Shown here: positions 20,691 to 32,640 of the stretch, one piece after another
Layout: each line of letters opens with the position of its first letter
Numbering within the stretch: position 1 is the stretch's first letter
Source of the DNA: Rhabdophis nuchalis
Lineage: Eukaryota > Chordata > Lepidosauria > Squamata > Natricidae
Direction of reading: 5' to 3'
Length of the DNA stretch: 64,000 bases
Assembly: GCA_039707465.1 (NCBI GenBank)
Contig: CM077647.1
Coordinates: 174,273,163 to 174,337,162 of the forward strand
Position numbers and translations under genes: made by a program
The notes under the pieces: model-generated
The model's input: only the letters and a program-made list of their open reading frames with translations
The model's database searches: none
What the model was told of the DNA's origin: nothing

Positions 20691-22745
20691 ATAGTCATGG
20701 GGGATCTCAACCTGCCATCTGTCAGCGAAGCGTCGGAGGCACCTCGGGAGTTCATGGCCTCCATGACAGCCATGGACCTGACCCAATTAGTTCAAGGCCC
20801 CATGCACATCGGGACACACACCCTGGATTTAATTTTTATCTCTGGTCAGTGGTTGAAGGATCTGGGAAGAGGGGATATAGCCATTGAACCCTTGTCATGG
20901 TCAGATCACTCGCTCCTTTGGGTGGACTTCCAATCTGCTACACCCCTCCCCCCTGCAGGGAGGCGGAACCAAGTAGGTGGTTTTGCCCCAGGCACCTAAT
21001 GGACCCTGATAGGTTCATGACAGAGCTTGGGCCATTCCCTGAGGCTATGGCTCACGACTCAGCTGGAGAACTGGTGGCCACATGGGACAGTTCAGCTGCT
21101 GGGGCTCTGGACTGCATGGTGCCTTTGCAGCCTCTGATCCAGTGCTGAACCCGGTTGGCTCCTTGGTTTTCTGAGGAGCTGAGGAAGATGAAGTGCCAGA
21201 AAAGATGCCTTGAGAGCAGTTGGAGAGCCAGCCATTCTGAATCTGATCGGACACTGGTGAGGTCTTATATCAAGACCTACCTACAGGTGATAAAAGCGGC
21301 AAAGTTTAATTATTTTTCTGCTCTTATTGCATCTGCAGATAATCGCCCAGTGACCCACTCCCTCTTACATATGGAAGCACGGGAGGACCCCTTGCAGGGT
21401 AAAGCTGAGGATTTTGAACAATACCTGCAAGACAAAATAGCTCAGATTCGGGAAGGGCTGGACTCTGAATGGGTAGGACTAGATGGGGTGATGGAGGCAG
21501 GTCTTGGGAATGTTCTCTGGGAGGAGTTTGACCCTGTGACTCTCGAGGATGTAGACAGGATTTTGGGTAAGCTTAGTGTGCCACAGGTTTATTGGACCTG
21601 GTAGGTAGGTACTGGCCACTCGGGAGGTTATACGAGGCTGGCTCCAGGGTATTATCAATGCTTCTTTGAGAGAGGATTTCTTTCCCACCACTTTGAAAGA
21701 GGCGGTGGTGAGGCCGTTCCTCAAGAAGCCTTCCCTGGACCCAGTGCTTTTGGCAAATTATCGTCCATTCTCCAATCTTCGCTTTGTGGCAAAGGTTGTT
21801 GAGAGTGTGGTGGCGCAACAGCTTCCCAAGTACTTGGATGAAGCTGTCTATGTTGATCCATACCAGTCAGGTTTCAGGCCTGGGTACAGCATGGAAATGG
21901 CATTGGTCGTATTGGTTGATGATCTCTGGAGGGCTTGGGACTGGGGTTGTTCCTCTGTCCTGATCCTATTAGACCTCTCAGCGTCTTTTGATACCATCGA
22001 CCATGGTATCATGCTGTGGCGGTTGGAGGGGTTAGGGGTGGGGGGCACTGTACTTCGGTGGTTCTCCTCCTTCCTCTCTGACCGTTCACAGTTTGTGTTG
22101 GCAGGGGGGCAGAGGTCATCCTCAAGGTGCCTCACTTGTGGAGTACCCATGGGGTCAGTCCTCTTGCCCCTGCTGTTCAACATTTATGTGAAGCCTCTGG
22201 GCGAGATCATCCGGGGTTTTGGGTAAAGTTCCATCAGTACGCTGATGATACAAAGCTGTACGTTTCATCCCCAGACCACCCCAATGTTGCCCTTGACGTG
22301 ATGTCCAAGTGCCTGGAGGCCGTGCAGATCTGGATGGGGAGGAACAGGCTCAGGCTCAACCCCTCAGAGACCGAATGTCTGTGGTTTCCAGCCTCCTGTT
22401 ACAGTCAGCTGGTTCCATCACTGGCTATGGGGAGTGAGATCTTAGCCCCCACAGGAAGGGTTCGCAACTTAGGTGTCCTCCTGGATGCATGGCTGTCTTT
22501 GGAAGATCATATGATGGCTGTCATCAGGGGGGCTTTTTATCCGGTTCACCTGATCTACCAGTTGCATTCCTTCCTAGATCGGGATACCCTGCGCACAGTC
22601 ACTTATGCCCTTGTCTCTTCCCGTCTGGACTACTGCAGTGCTGTCTACATGGGACTCCCCTTGAAGAGCACCCAGAGGCTCCAACTGGTCCAGAATGCGG
22701 CTGCACGGATAATTATGGGGGCAACGCGACGCTCCCATGTAATAC
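20691..22745 (+). mobile_element. CR1/L3 LINE, endonuclease end and reverse transcriptase
   Basis: Continuation of 17245-17820. 20691-20999 encodes GDLNLPSVSEASEAPREFM and LSWSDHSLLWVDF, the catalytic D-N and S-D-H of the endonuclease. 21155-22226 and 22127-22745 encode RT blocks: FLKKPSLDP, SGFRPGYSMEMAL, DTIDHGIML, GVPMGSVLLPLLFNIY, YADDTKLY, RLDYCSAVYMGLPL. Stops and frameshifts make it a pseudogene. It is interrupted at 22746 by another LINE. It recurs at 62730-64000 and continues beyond the window. Confidence 0.88.
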
Positions 22746-23203
22746 GGGAGATTTGCGGGATCGGATCCTGCCTCATACATCCACACGGCCGATTCGCTCC
22801 CACAGAGAGGGACTTCTCCGGGTGCCGTCCACTAGACTTTGTCAGCGGGCGATGCCCAGGGGAAGGGCTCTCTCTGTGGCGGGCCCAGCCCTCTGGAACG
22901 ACCTTCCCCCCGACATTAGAACAACCACGGACCTCCGCTCCTTCCGTCTAAAACTAAAAACATATCTTTTCTGCTTGGCCGGCCTAGGGTAGTCTCTCTA
23001 TCTATGGGGTTTTTAGTAAACTTAGCTGGGGATTTAGTGAATTTTAACTGGGAATTTTAGCACAGGGATAATGTTTAATTTGCTTTTAATTATGTGTGTA
23101 TATTTATTGTTTTTTATCTTCCCTGTGCACCGCTCCGAGTCCCCTCGGGGAGAGGGAGCGGTCTACAAATTAAAATTTATTATTATTATTATTTTATTAT
23201 TAA
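22746..23203 (+). mobile_element. LINE 3' fragment inserted in the CR1/L3 element
   Basis: A truncated C-terminus ([26 protein letters not shown]), 3' UTR with CACCGCTCCGAGTCCCCTCGG and a (TTA)n tail. The host LINE stops at CCCATGTAAT on its left and resumes at TAATACCCCTCCTG on its right, so the host coding line RRSHV...PLLCELHWLPV is split by it. It is the same family as the copy A-only insertion at 19423. Confidence 0.8.
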
Positions 23204-23755
23204 TACCCCTCCTGTGTGAGCTGCACTGGCTTCCAGTGGTTTTCCAGGTGCGATTCAACATGTTGGTTACTATCTTTAAAGTGCTCCATTGCTTAGTACC
23301 TGGATACTTACAAGATCGCCTTCTGCCACTGAGAGCCTCCCACCAGCCAGTATGCTCCCATAGAGAGGGTCTCCTCATGGTGCCATCAGCTAAACAATGT
23401 CGACTGGCGACACCCAGGGGGAGAGACTTCTCTGTGAGAGCACCTGTCCTCTGTAATGAATTGCCCCCAGAATTAAGAACTATCCCCGACTTACGCACCT
23501 TCCACCATGCTCTCAAAACCTTTTTTTTTTCCAACAAGCCGGGCTGGCATAAAAATGAATTTTAAATTACTAATTTTTATTAATTTTAATCGGGGTTTGC
23601 TTGGTTTTTTAATTTTAGGCCAAATTGTTTAATATGTTTTTAAAAAACTTTTTTAATTTTTATACATCTGTTTTTTTGGGGGGGGCTGTACACCATCCTG
23701 AGTCCTTCGGGAGAAGGGAGGTATAAAAAACTAATAAAACCTAAACCTAAACATG
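23204..23755 (+). mobile_element. CR1/L3 LINE, C-terminus and 3' end
   Basis: Completes the host element: [44 protein letters not shown], then a 3' UTR with CACCATCCTGAGTCC and a short tail of CTAAAC-like repeats. Confidence 0.82.
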
Positions 23756-23980
23756 TTAATGGCTGCTTTTACTTCACTGCAATAACACAAGGGCTATCAA
23801 TAGATAAAAACTAAATGTAATTTGTTCTAATTTTGATTGCAGGAAAAACAATTTCAGCAATAGAGTAGTAAATGTGTTGCGCACACTACCTGATCCTGTT
23901 GTTAGTTCCTCTAACCCCCATACCTTTTGCCTTAAGCTGTCTACCATTGACCTTACACATTTCTTAAGAGGTCCCTAAGG

Positions 23981-26028
23981 GGGTGAGAATGGAGGAGCCA
24001 CCGCTCCAACACAAACGGAGGTCTCCAAGCAGCAGGGACCCCGTTTGAACTTGTGTTGCCCCCTCTAAGCCGTCTTGGAGGGACGATGACTGGAAAACTG
24101 GCGACAGAAAGGTATATTCCCCCCCCCTCCCACTGCGGGAGGACAAGGCAGCAAAAGAGCTCTGGAGGAAAGGAATTTCTTAAAGGGAAAGTGTAACACT
24201 GGGAAGATACAATACAATACAATAGCAGAGTTGGAAGGGACCTTGTAGGTCTTCTAGTCCAACCCCCTGCGTAGGCAGGAACCTTATACCATTTCAGACA
24301 AATGGCTATCCAACAAGATATTCTATCTTGCTTTTAAATACTTTGCTAAGAAATATTTTTTTCCCTTTTTTTAAGTCTTGAATTTCGAAATGAGCGGTGG
24401 ATTTAACTGAGCTGAGAGGTTTCTCCTATTAATAGAATCTTTTGAAATGGCGGACTGAAACGTGAGAACAAACAAGAGCAAAGCCACTTCCGTTTGTGCT
24501 GAAAGCGACTGGATTAACTGTGACTAAGGACTATACTTTTACCTTTTTTCTGTTTCTGTTCCTCCTTTAACTAAGAACATTGAAACATTTCTAATCTGTT
24601 GCATTCTAATGTAATTGCCTCTGGGAATCCTTGCTGAAGATTTAGGAGCTGTTAAGCTTTCTGATGTTTTGAAGTAACAAGTCAATGGATAGGAAGACAA
24701 TCAGACTTAACTCTTTGTGTCTTGGATTTGGATTTGCTAACATGGCTACATACATATATGATTCTAAAGAAAATCAAGAACTTATGATTCAAATCTTGAA
24801 TGAAATAAAATAAATAAATAAAAGAATTAATAATATGTTCAGAAAGCTATTAACTACATTAAACAATGATCAATTGGAAAAAGAGGAAAAAGATCAAGTG
24901 AAGAAAAGGATAATGATGTTAACCCATTAAATGCTGGAGACATAGACGAAACTTCAAAAGAACACCAGGAATTTGAACCCCAGCTTGATCTCTAAGGAGA
25001 AGAAAAGATAAGAAAAAGAGAAGAGAAAGGAAAAACTCGCCCAGGAATAATCATGATACTTAAAAACAAACATTATGCAAAGACAGAAACTGGACAGCGT
25101 TATGATTCGACAGTTATATTGGATAATAAACTGCCAAAAAAAAGCTGATGAAAGACTCGGGAAAAAGTCATTAAAACAATGGAGATCACAAGTAGTAGAA
25201 GAGATTAATTTAATTTAATTATTATAGATACAATAAAATTAATCCATAATAAATTAAGAATAATGGAAAAATGATAGTTAATGCTGATTGATAATGAGAA
25301 CTGTCATATTTAGATGATTAACAATTAATTATATATTTAGATGGTTATAGAATGTTGTTGAAGAATTATTAATTAGTCAATAACTACTTGTAAAGCTTAA
25401 GCTTGTCTTACATTTTATACTTTATATTTTAGTAATATGGAATTTATATTGATATGTTGGGAGCAAATAAGGGATGTTAAATAGATGGTCAGATTTTAAA
25501 GACACTTTTAAAGAAGAAACTGATATTGAAATACTTGCTAGGAATTGTAGGATATTGATATTAAGGTATATGATAAAATTCCAGATTTAAAAATTATAAA
25601 ATGAGATTACTTATGAATAATAACTATTTTAGAGATGCACAGAATTTATGAACGCCCAGTTAGCATGTTTCCTAGAGGATATAATTCAGAGTGGACTGTT
25701 GATTTTTAAATTTATATTTTCTTTTTTCTTCTCTCTGTTGGTTTTATAAACAGAATGCCACTACATAGGTATACTTTATATATAAAAGAATTTTAAAATA
25801 ATTAGTAAGGACAAAGACCGAGATATTAGAATTGTAACAATCTGTTATGAAAAATAAGTGATACTATTGAAGAAACTTATAGAAATTAGCGATAAATTAA
25901 TAGATTCTTAAAAATTGGTAACTCATAATGGAAGATGGCTTTTTGATGTGCTCTGATGTGGCTTTCGGTGAAATTTGTACCATTTGTGTTTATGAAAAAA
26001 TAATTAAAACTATTACTAACAACAAAAA
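23981..26028 (+). mobile_element. L1-like element without reverse transcriptase
   Basis: About 2.05 kb bounded by the 15-bp direct repeat AAGAGGTCCCTAAGG (23966-23980 and 26029-26043) and ending in an A-rich tail. The first ~750 bp look like a GC-richer 5' UTR. Around 24740 a short Met-led frame with Asn/Glu/Lys-rich content resembles a coiled-coil ORF1 start but stops quickly. The remaining ~1.2 kb is AT-rich. No RT or endonuclease motif is present, so it is an internally deleted or HAL1-like non-autonomous copy. A CR1 tail sits inside it at 24205-24312. Confidence 0.6.
24205..24312 (-). mobile_element. CR1 3' tail fragment
   Basis: Reverse complement of the CR1 terminal block: (ATACA)n, then GCAGAGTTGGAAGGGACCTTGTAGG and ATTTCAGACAAATGGCTATC. 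It is inserted in the L1-like element. Confidence 0.8.
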
Positions 26029-26114
26029 AAGAGGTCCCTAAGGTTGCATGCAAAAGCACACCAGCATGCCTACCGACCCTGTTCATTGTCCCATTTATAC
26101 GTACCCATATTATG

Positions 26115-27168
26115 TGTTGAAGGCTATCATACGGGTTTGGATGGGTGGCAACAAACTCAAGCTCAACCCTGCCAAGACTGAGTGGCTGTGGTTTCCGGCA
26201 CCCCGGTTCAGCCAGATTACTCCAACTCTGGCCATTGGGGGCGAAACACTGGCCCCCGTGGAGAGGGCGCGCAATTTGGGTGTCCTCCTGGATTCCCGGC
26301 TGTCCTTGGAGGACCATGTGGCGGCCGTGGCCAGGGGGGCGTTTCATCAGGTACACCTGATGCACCAATTGCGCCCCTTACTGGACCGGGCTGCCCTTCG
26401 CACAGTCACTCAAGCTCTCGTGACATCCCGTCTCGACTACTGTAATGCTTTCTACATGGGGCTTCCCTTGAGGTGCACTCGAAAGCTACAGCTAGTCCAA
26501 AACGCAGCCGCGCGGGTAATTACGGGAGCCACCAGATGCTCCCATATAACACCGATCCTGCGCGAGCTGCATTGGCTTCCTGTGGCCTTTCGGGTGCGCT
26601 TCAAGGTTCTGATAACCATCTTTAAAGCGCTCCATGGCTCGGGGCCTAGTTATATGCGAGACCGCCTCCTGCCCCATACATCCCTTTTGGAAAGTCTTAA
26701 TATATTCTGCATGTGGAATCTACTATGTGGAAAACATGCCTGCCCCATACATCCCTTAGACCGATACGCTCCCACAGAGAGGGCCTTCTCAGGGTGCCGT
26801 CGGCCGGACAATGCCGACTGGCGACACCCAGGGGAAGAGCCTTCTCTGTGGCGGGCCCTGCCCTTTGGAACGACCTACCCCCTGAATTACGCACCATCAC
26901 CGACCTCCGCCTCTTCCGCAAATGTCTAAAGACATACTTTTTCCAACAAGCCGGACTAGCCTAACCTCCCATGGGGACTCTTAGAAAGTTTTAAATTGGG
27001 TATTTTAATAATTCGATTTTTAGAATAGGATCGGGATAATTTAATATATATTTTAAATTATGTATTTTTTTTGTATTTTGTATATTTTTTAATTTCCTGT
27101 GTGCCGCCCTGGGTCCTCTGTGGAGAAGGGCGGGATACAAATATGAATAAAATCAAATAAAAAAAATG
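26115..27168 (+). mobile_element. CR1/L3 LINE, RT C-terminus to 3' end
   Basis: An open frame (26048-26929) encodes [51 protein letters not shown] ~62-bp insert near 26692-26753, flanked by repeated TGCCCCATACATCCCTT, shifts the frame. The 3' UTR has GTGCCGCCCTGGGTCC and an A-rich tail. It is closely related to the intronic copy at 9530. Confidence 0.85.
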
Positions 27169-27249
27169 TGTTGATGGCTATATTTTTCTTAATTGTCTCC
27201 AATTATTTGTGCCATTTTTCATGTGTTTTCATACTTGTTTCCTTGTACT

Positions 27250-27292
27250 TGTTTACAAATAATAAATAAATAAATAAAATAAATAAATAAAA
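27250..27292. repeat. (AAAT)n simple repeat
   Basis: AATAAATAAATAAAATAAAT tract in otherwise unassigned sequence. Confidence 0.7.
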
Positions 27293-27709
27293 CATTTGAA
27301 AAATTAATTCCAAAACAGCTGCTTTTTCAACAATGGAGTTATTGCTTCCCACCCCTCCAGCTCTTGGCATACAGGCTGCTTGGAAGGAGAGCTCCTAAGT
27401 TACTTGCAGACTGTTGCTTTATGGAGGATCTTGCGGGATGCTTCTATAATTCTCCCGAACCCAGGAGAGGCATAGAAACTAAAAGAATGCCAGTTCCTTC
27501 TGTTTTTAAGTGGAAAAAGTCTCAGTCCAAAGAAAAACCCTTCAGGGAGGCCCAGAGATCTCTCCCTGGGCACATTGTCAGTTGGACATCTTTACCAGAA
27601 GCCATCACTTTTATTACATTCATTGGCAATTGCTCATTTAAAAAAAATATATGAAGTAACCACTTTGGAGGGAAAGTGACAGCGTTCTGTGCACCTTTGT
27701 CATTTCATC

Positions 27710-27833
27710 ATACCAGCCTCATGGGTACAAAGTCATCTTCGAACAGCGCTGGCTGTTTGGCTTTGAAACAGAGATGAGCACCACCTCCTAGAGTCGGGAA
27801 TGACTAGTACATATGTGTGAGGGGAACCTTTAA
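27710..27833 (+). mobile_element. SINE 3' fragment
   Basis: Reverse orientation of the same SINE tail as at 6496-6600 (AGAGATGAGCACCACCTCCTAGAGTCGGGA, then GGGGAACCTTTAAC). Confidence 0.65.
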
Positions 27834-27839
27834 CATCAC

Positions 27840-28041
27840 CTTACATTGCTTTAAGCCCTCTCTAAGTGGCTTTACAGAGTCAGCACATTGTCCCCAACAG
27901 TCTGGGTCCTCTTTTTGCCACTTCGGAAGGACGAAAGGCTGAGTCACCTGATGAAATTCGAACTGCGAAATTATAGTCAGATGGCACTCAGCAGAAGTAG
28001 CCTGCAGTACTGCACTCTAAACACTGCACCACCTCAGCTCC
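27840..28041 (-). mobile_element. tRNA-derived SINE
   Basis: Read on the minus strand it starts GAGCTGAGGTGGTGCAGTGTTTAGAGTGC (A-box region), has a B-box GTTCGAATTTC-like element near 27955, then GACTCAGCCTTTCGTCC and ACTCTGTAAAGCCACTTAGAG. This pattern matches a common squamate SINE as I recall it. Confidence 0.75.
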
Positions 28042-28108
28042 TCAGTTGGCCATCTTCACCAGAAGTCATCATTTCTATTACTTCCATTGACAATAGCTTG
28101 TTTAAAAA

Positions 28109-28538
28109 AATAGCTGAACCATCAGCTACATATTATCTCATCAAAACAAAATAATTATCTCCAAGAGGAAACACCATATTTTCTTAGCTAGGCCAAAACA
28201 TCAAATGCTACATGGAAGGGCATTATTTTCAACAACAACCTAGGCATCTGCTTGGAGGTAAATCTTCCACCACAGAGTGTTTAGTAGAAGGGGTAGGAAT
28301 GTCTCTGGCAGATTCATTGCTCCAAGATTATACCCTTGATTCTCTTCTGGCAGAGTATCTGTTCAAATTCTTGTGATACTTAAGACTTGCACTCTTGTGA
28401 ATCTTCAAATGGAAAATGTTAGATTTCCTCATCAGGCAAATTCTCAGATAGAAACCTTACATTAATCTTTAGTTGAAGTATTGGATTATATGGCTAGGAT
28501 GAAAGACAAAACTTTTTCACAATAGCAAGAATACCAAT
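28109..28538. other. 5' flank of V2R fragment C
   Basis: Unassigned sequence upstream of exon 1 of the third receptor. I see no repeat or promoter motif I can support. Confidence 0.4.
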
Positions 28539-31500
28539 ATGTTTTTTCTGGTGCTTTTGGTGCACAAAGTAGTTACTCGGAGCTGCCCTTCGAGTGATGC
28601 TTTCCTTGTTCCACAGGAGTGGTACCAGCCTGGAGACCTCATCATTGGTGGGATGGTTTCTCACCTCATTTACCACTTTCGTGAAATGAAATTCAGTGAA
28701 CATCCTGCCAAAACACCTTATGGCACCCCACTGTAAGAATTTTTCTTTGCTATCTAATCTTACCCAGATGTCCAAAAATCCCTTATATGAATAAAAGTTG
28801 CTTGCACAAAAATGTAAGGTTCTTTTTTGTAATCTATTTATCTGTGTCTTTCAATTCTATCTGGTTCTGGCAGAAGATACAATCTTATTTACATTTTTTA
28901 AAGACCTCCATCTTGTTGAACAGATACTGAGATTAAGGTAATTTTTTAAAAGATGAGGCATGATCTCACCTCATAAAACATGCATACAGTAAATGAGTTA
29001 TGCCTGTGAAATCTGTTCATATATCATTGTCTGAAAATCTTTTATATGAATCAAACCTGTTTGGGCATATGAGTAGCATTTTTAATGTAATTGACACCTT
29101 CTGTTTCTTTCAACTGTATTATTTTTGAAAATTTCACATGAAATGTACAAAATTTCAGATCAAGAAGTCTCTATTTAAATGTTTCCTGAGGTAATTTTTA
29201 AGAGGTTTGGCATTATCTAGCCTCACAAAACATACATATAATAAATGAAAGACACCTGATGTATCTGTTCATATTCTGAAAATCTCTTTGAAAATACAAA
29301 TAGTACTTTGAAAAAATCACTGCTTGTATTTGATGCAGGATATACAGTATTTCTTGCAAATCATTGAAATACTGTGTAAAAAGTAAATTGCAACTCTGTA
29401 GAAATTACTAATAAAGGAGAATACTTTAGCTCAGGGTTGAAATGGGGGGTCCTTGATGCTCCCTCCATTTGGTTGTTTACTTGAAGACATTTCATTAAAC
29501 CAATTAGGTGATATCATCAGGGATTTTTATTAAGAATTTTAGAAAGGATGTTATGTTTTTAGTACTATCAAAGAAAGAAATGACTATTATTCTTGAGAAA
29601 AGATGCAGCCTTATGAGAATTGTGAGTTAAGTTTTTCAACTGGGATATTTAAATCCTTTGCAGTGTAACAATAAAGTTCTACCAGCACATCCTTGCCTTG
29701 GCCTTTGCTGTGAAGGAGATCAATGGGGACTCCCAGATCTTACCTAATATCACTCTCGGGTTCCACATCTATGACAGCTACCTGAATGCGAAGATGACCT
29801 ATCGCACTACTCTGGACCTGCTTTTCAAATCCCAGGAATTTGTCACTAACTACAAATGCGATAACCAGAAGAATCTCATGGCTATCATTGGAGGATTGGA
29901 TTTTGATACATCATTTTATATAGCTGACATGATAGGATTCTTCAAGATTCCACAAGTAAGCTGTGTTTGGATTGAATAGAAACATTCTTAATCTTCTTCT
30001 TGTTGTTATGGAATATTTAATGGCCATCAAAGATTAGGGTTACATTTGTGTTAAGCAGTTGTGCATGGCTTCAGGTCTACTATTAAGCACTCTACCAAAC
30101 TGTTAAATAGGGGAAGTGAATTATTCCATACCCGAATGAGGATGTGAATGTAGTAACCTTTTCCCCTATTAAAACAATGCCTGTTTTAAGTAATTCCAAG
30201 TAATTTGTCAGGTTTCCAAAAGATGCCTTAATTACTTCATGAGCCTTGAGCCAAGTTTCAAAAGAAAACCAGTCATTTATTAGAAACACTATTGCAGCAA
30301 TACCTCATTGTATTCAGATCTAACCTCATTTAAATTATGGCTGAACTTTACCCTTCTTCCTTCCTTTGCCTTAGTCTGTGTCATAAATCACCTTCTCCAA
30401 TGAGGTGCACGCCCCATAAGCCTGCTGTAGTAATCTAAGATTCAACTTATGGTTTTTTTTAAGATTCCACAAGTAAGCTGTGGAGGGGGAAAAATCTATA
30501 TTTTGATGTTGTTGTTGTGGAACAATTAATAAACATCAAAGATTTGTCTTAGGTTTGTGTTAAGATGTTTTGCATGTTACCTAAAGGAAAGTTTGATTGT
30601 AGTACTCTTTGCCCCTAATAAAAGAATTGATCTATTATATATGTTTGAAGCAATTCCAAGACATTCCATTCCGTATTAATATTTAGAAGAATCCCCCCCC
30701 CCCCCCCCCAAATGCTGCTTGGATATATTTTATCAAAAAAAAAACTAGAATAGAAAAGTTAGCTTCATTTTAATAATTGAATAATTTTATCCCATTTTGT
30801 TTAAGATGACCTATGGCTCATTAGCCCAAGAGAAATTTAAGATCAGTAGACTCTTTTCACTTTATTTCATGGTCCCCAAAGAGGAACATCAGTACATTGG
30901 GATTATCCAACTGCTTCACTATTTTGGGTGGACGTGGATCGGGATTTTTGCTGTTGATAACAACCATGGAGAAAATTTCTTACAGAAAATGCTGCCCTTG
31001 CTTGCAGAGAACGGAATCTGCTCATCGTTCATAGGAAGGCTTGCTCAACAAGTCGATTTGGAAAACTTTCCAGAACTTAATCAAATAATCTCAATGATTT
31101 CCATTAATTTGATGAATAGCAAAGCCAATGCATTTCTCGTCTATGGAGAATCCTGGGCAATTATGTGGCTAAGAATTGTCACATTTCTGTTAGATCCTAA
31201 AAGCAAGGAAACTGCATTATTGAGAAAGGTGTGGATCATGACTGCACAGATTGATTTTGTACTTTCAGGCATTCAAATCACATGGGATCTCCAGATGTTC
31301 CATGGGGCTCTTTCCTTCACCATTCATTCAACAGCTGTTGTAGGTTTCAAGGAATTTCTTCAGACCATAAATCCACTTTCAGACCACAGAGATGGGTTTC
31401 TGCAGGACGTTTGGGAACAAGCATTTGATTGTTCACTTCCAAAACCAGAGTTACAAGACACACAGAGTAGGCAGTGCACTGGGGAGATAAAGCTAGAGAA

Positions 31501-31669
31501 TCTTCCTGGACCTGTCTTTGAAATGGAAATGACTGGCCAAAGCTACAGCATCTACAATGCTGTTTATGCTGTGGCTCATGCTTTGCAAGCTCTGTACATG
31601 TTGAGGTTCAATAGGAAGACAACTAGGATGCATAAAAAACCCGATCTTCCAAATTTGCAGGCTTGGCAG
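28539..31669 (+). pseudogene. Vomeronasal type-2 receptor C, exons 1-3 only
   Basis: Exon 1 is 28539-28732 (MFFLVLLVHKVVT signal, [15 protein letters not shown]), exon 2 is 29664-29955 (292 bp, [17 protein letters not shown]) and exon 3 is 30806-31669 (864 bp, [39 protein letters not shown], ending GGCAG|GTATTC). All three have open frames, GT/AG junctions and matching phase, so the exons themselves are not decayed. Exons 4-6 (rest of the ligand domain, cysteine-rich linker, 7TM) are absent: the sequence passes an old CR1 relic and enters a Gypsy LTR at 32150, and copy B beyond has only minus-strand receptor exons. Without a 7TM domain it cannot signal. It is clearly diverged from A and B and is oriented head-to-head with gene A. 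Confidence 0.85.
29944..30666. repeat. Tandem duplication of the exon 2 end and intron 2 start
   Basis: The block beginning AAGATTCCACAAGTAAGCTGTG (exon 2 end plus donor) at 29944 is repeated at about 30462, followed by co-linear intron sequence (GTTGTTGTGGAA.. ATCAAAGATT.. TTGTGTTAAG.. AATTCCAAG) in both. The period is about 520 bp, and the second copy carries a spare donor site without a usable exon. Confidence 0.7.
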
Positions 31670-31734
31670 GTATTCCCTCTTCATTGGACACTTCTTTTAA
31701 ATGAGCAGTTTGATGTACAATATCATGTATGTTG

Positions 31735-31965
31735 AAACAAGTATAAGAAACAAAGTAGAAATAAGGGGAAAATATCCTGATGGTGAGAACACTTAACAAT
31801 TAATTAGTGGGACAATTTGTCTTCAGAAATTTGGATGCTACAACACTATAGATTTTAATGAAGAGAAGGGTAGCAATTTGTCTGAAATTGCATAGGGTCT
31901 CCTGCTTGTGTAGGGTGTGTGACTAAGACCTCCAAAGTCCCTTATGACTCAATTATACTGTTCTG
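31735..31965 (+). mobile_element. Old CR1 3' relic
   Basis: Diverged CR1 tail: GTCTTCAGAAATTTGGATG, GCAATTTGTCTGAAATTGCATAGGGTCTCCTGC, TGACTAAGACCTCCAAAGTCCC. It lies in what would be intron 3 of receptor C. Confidence 0.65.
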
Positions 31966-32149
31966 TCTAAAATAGATATAGAAAAATTGTTTCTGTTGTT
32001 AATCTGTAATTCTGATCATCAAGGAGCTACTGCATAACTTATGGGTTATATATTGGCAGGAGTTATTTAGTACATTGTCCTAGCTTGCACAACAAGAGAT
32101 AGTTAAAATGACAATTTAGCTTATTTTTTATTATTACTATTTTATTTAT

Positions 32150-32525
32150 TGAAAGACCACACTTAGACATAGTTTGGAATGAATAAGGCTACTTTTACTG
32201 AATACGTAAGAACAACGGACCAAGGTAAAGCAGGAAGTGACTAGTTTAGGCGTGAAGAATGATTATTAAAGCTTAAGCCCACCCCAATAGCCCTAACCCC
32301 CCCCCAGCAGTGTCCAATGCACTTTCGTCTCCGACATCAGGTGTGCAGTCCGTCCAACACCATCATCAGCATGGAATGTGAGACCGTTAAGCCACAGATA
32401 ACACCGGCCGGTAACATCTTCCACCAATCTTTCACCAGCTCACATAATTAACCCCTATAGCCCCACCCTCCCCGTTTCCATGGCAGCCAAGCAGCATAGG
32501 GAAAAGCGAAGAGCGAAGGCTGACA
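32150..32525 (-). repeat. Gypsy LTR, left (3' LTR)
   Basis: 376 bp, TG...CA ends in either orientation. It is defined by alignment to 42222-42596: similarity starts at GAAAGACCAC and ends at GCTGACA. Immediately inside it (32526-32547) the minus strand is purine-rich (CTGGAGGAGGTCCGGA), the expected polypurine tract. Confidence 0.85.
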
Positions 32526-32640
32526 TCCGGACCTCCTCCAGTAGTAGGCAGGACCTCCGGACCTCCTTCAGAAGTAGGGAAGTTATTACTGCAAAACAGA
32601 CAAGAAAAGACAAAACAACATAGAAGAGAGAGGGAAGGGG

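Larger units (their letters stand above)
23790..26110 (+). mobile_element. LINE 3' fragment (L2/RTE-like) split by an L1-like insertion
   Basis: 23790-23980 and 26044-26110 are two halves of one fragment: NNFSNRVVNVLRTLPD-like coding on the left, then after the insertion CMQKHTSMPTDPVHC. The N-R-V-V-N-V-W/L-LP motif is common at the ORF end of several vertebrate LINE clades, so the clade is uncertain. Confidence 0.5.
27582..28108. repeat. Pair of ~67-bp direct repeats flanking SINEs
   Basis: 27582-27648 (GTTGGACATCTTTACCAGAA...) and 28042-28108 (GTTGGCCATCTTCACCAGAA...) are diverged copies of the same sequence, each ending in an A-run. Between them are two SINE fragments. The origin is unclear: an old tandem duplication or an unrecognised repeat. 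The 27301-27581 stretch holds nothing I recognise. Confidence 0.6.
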
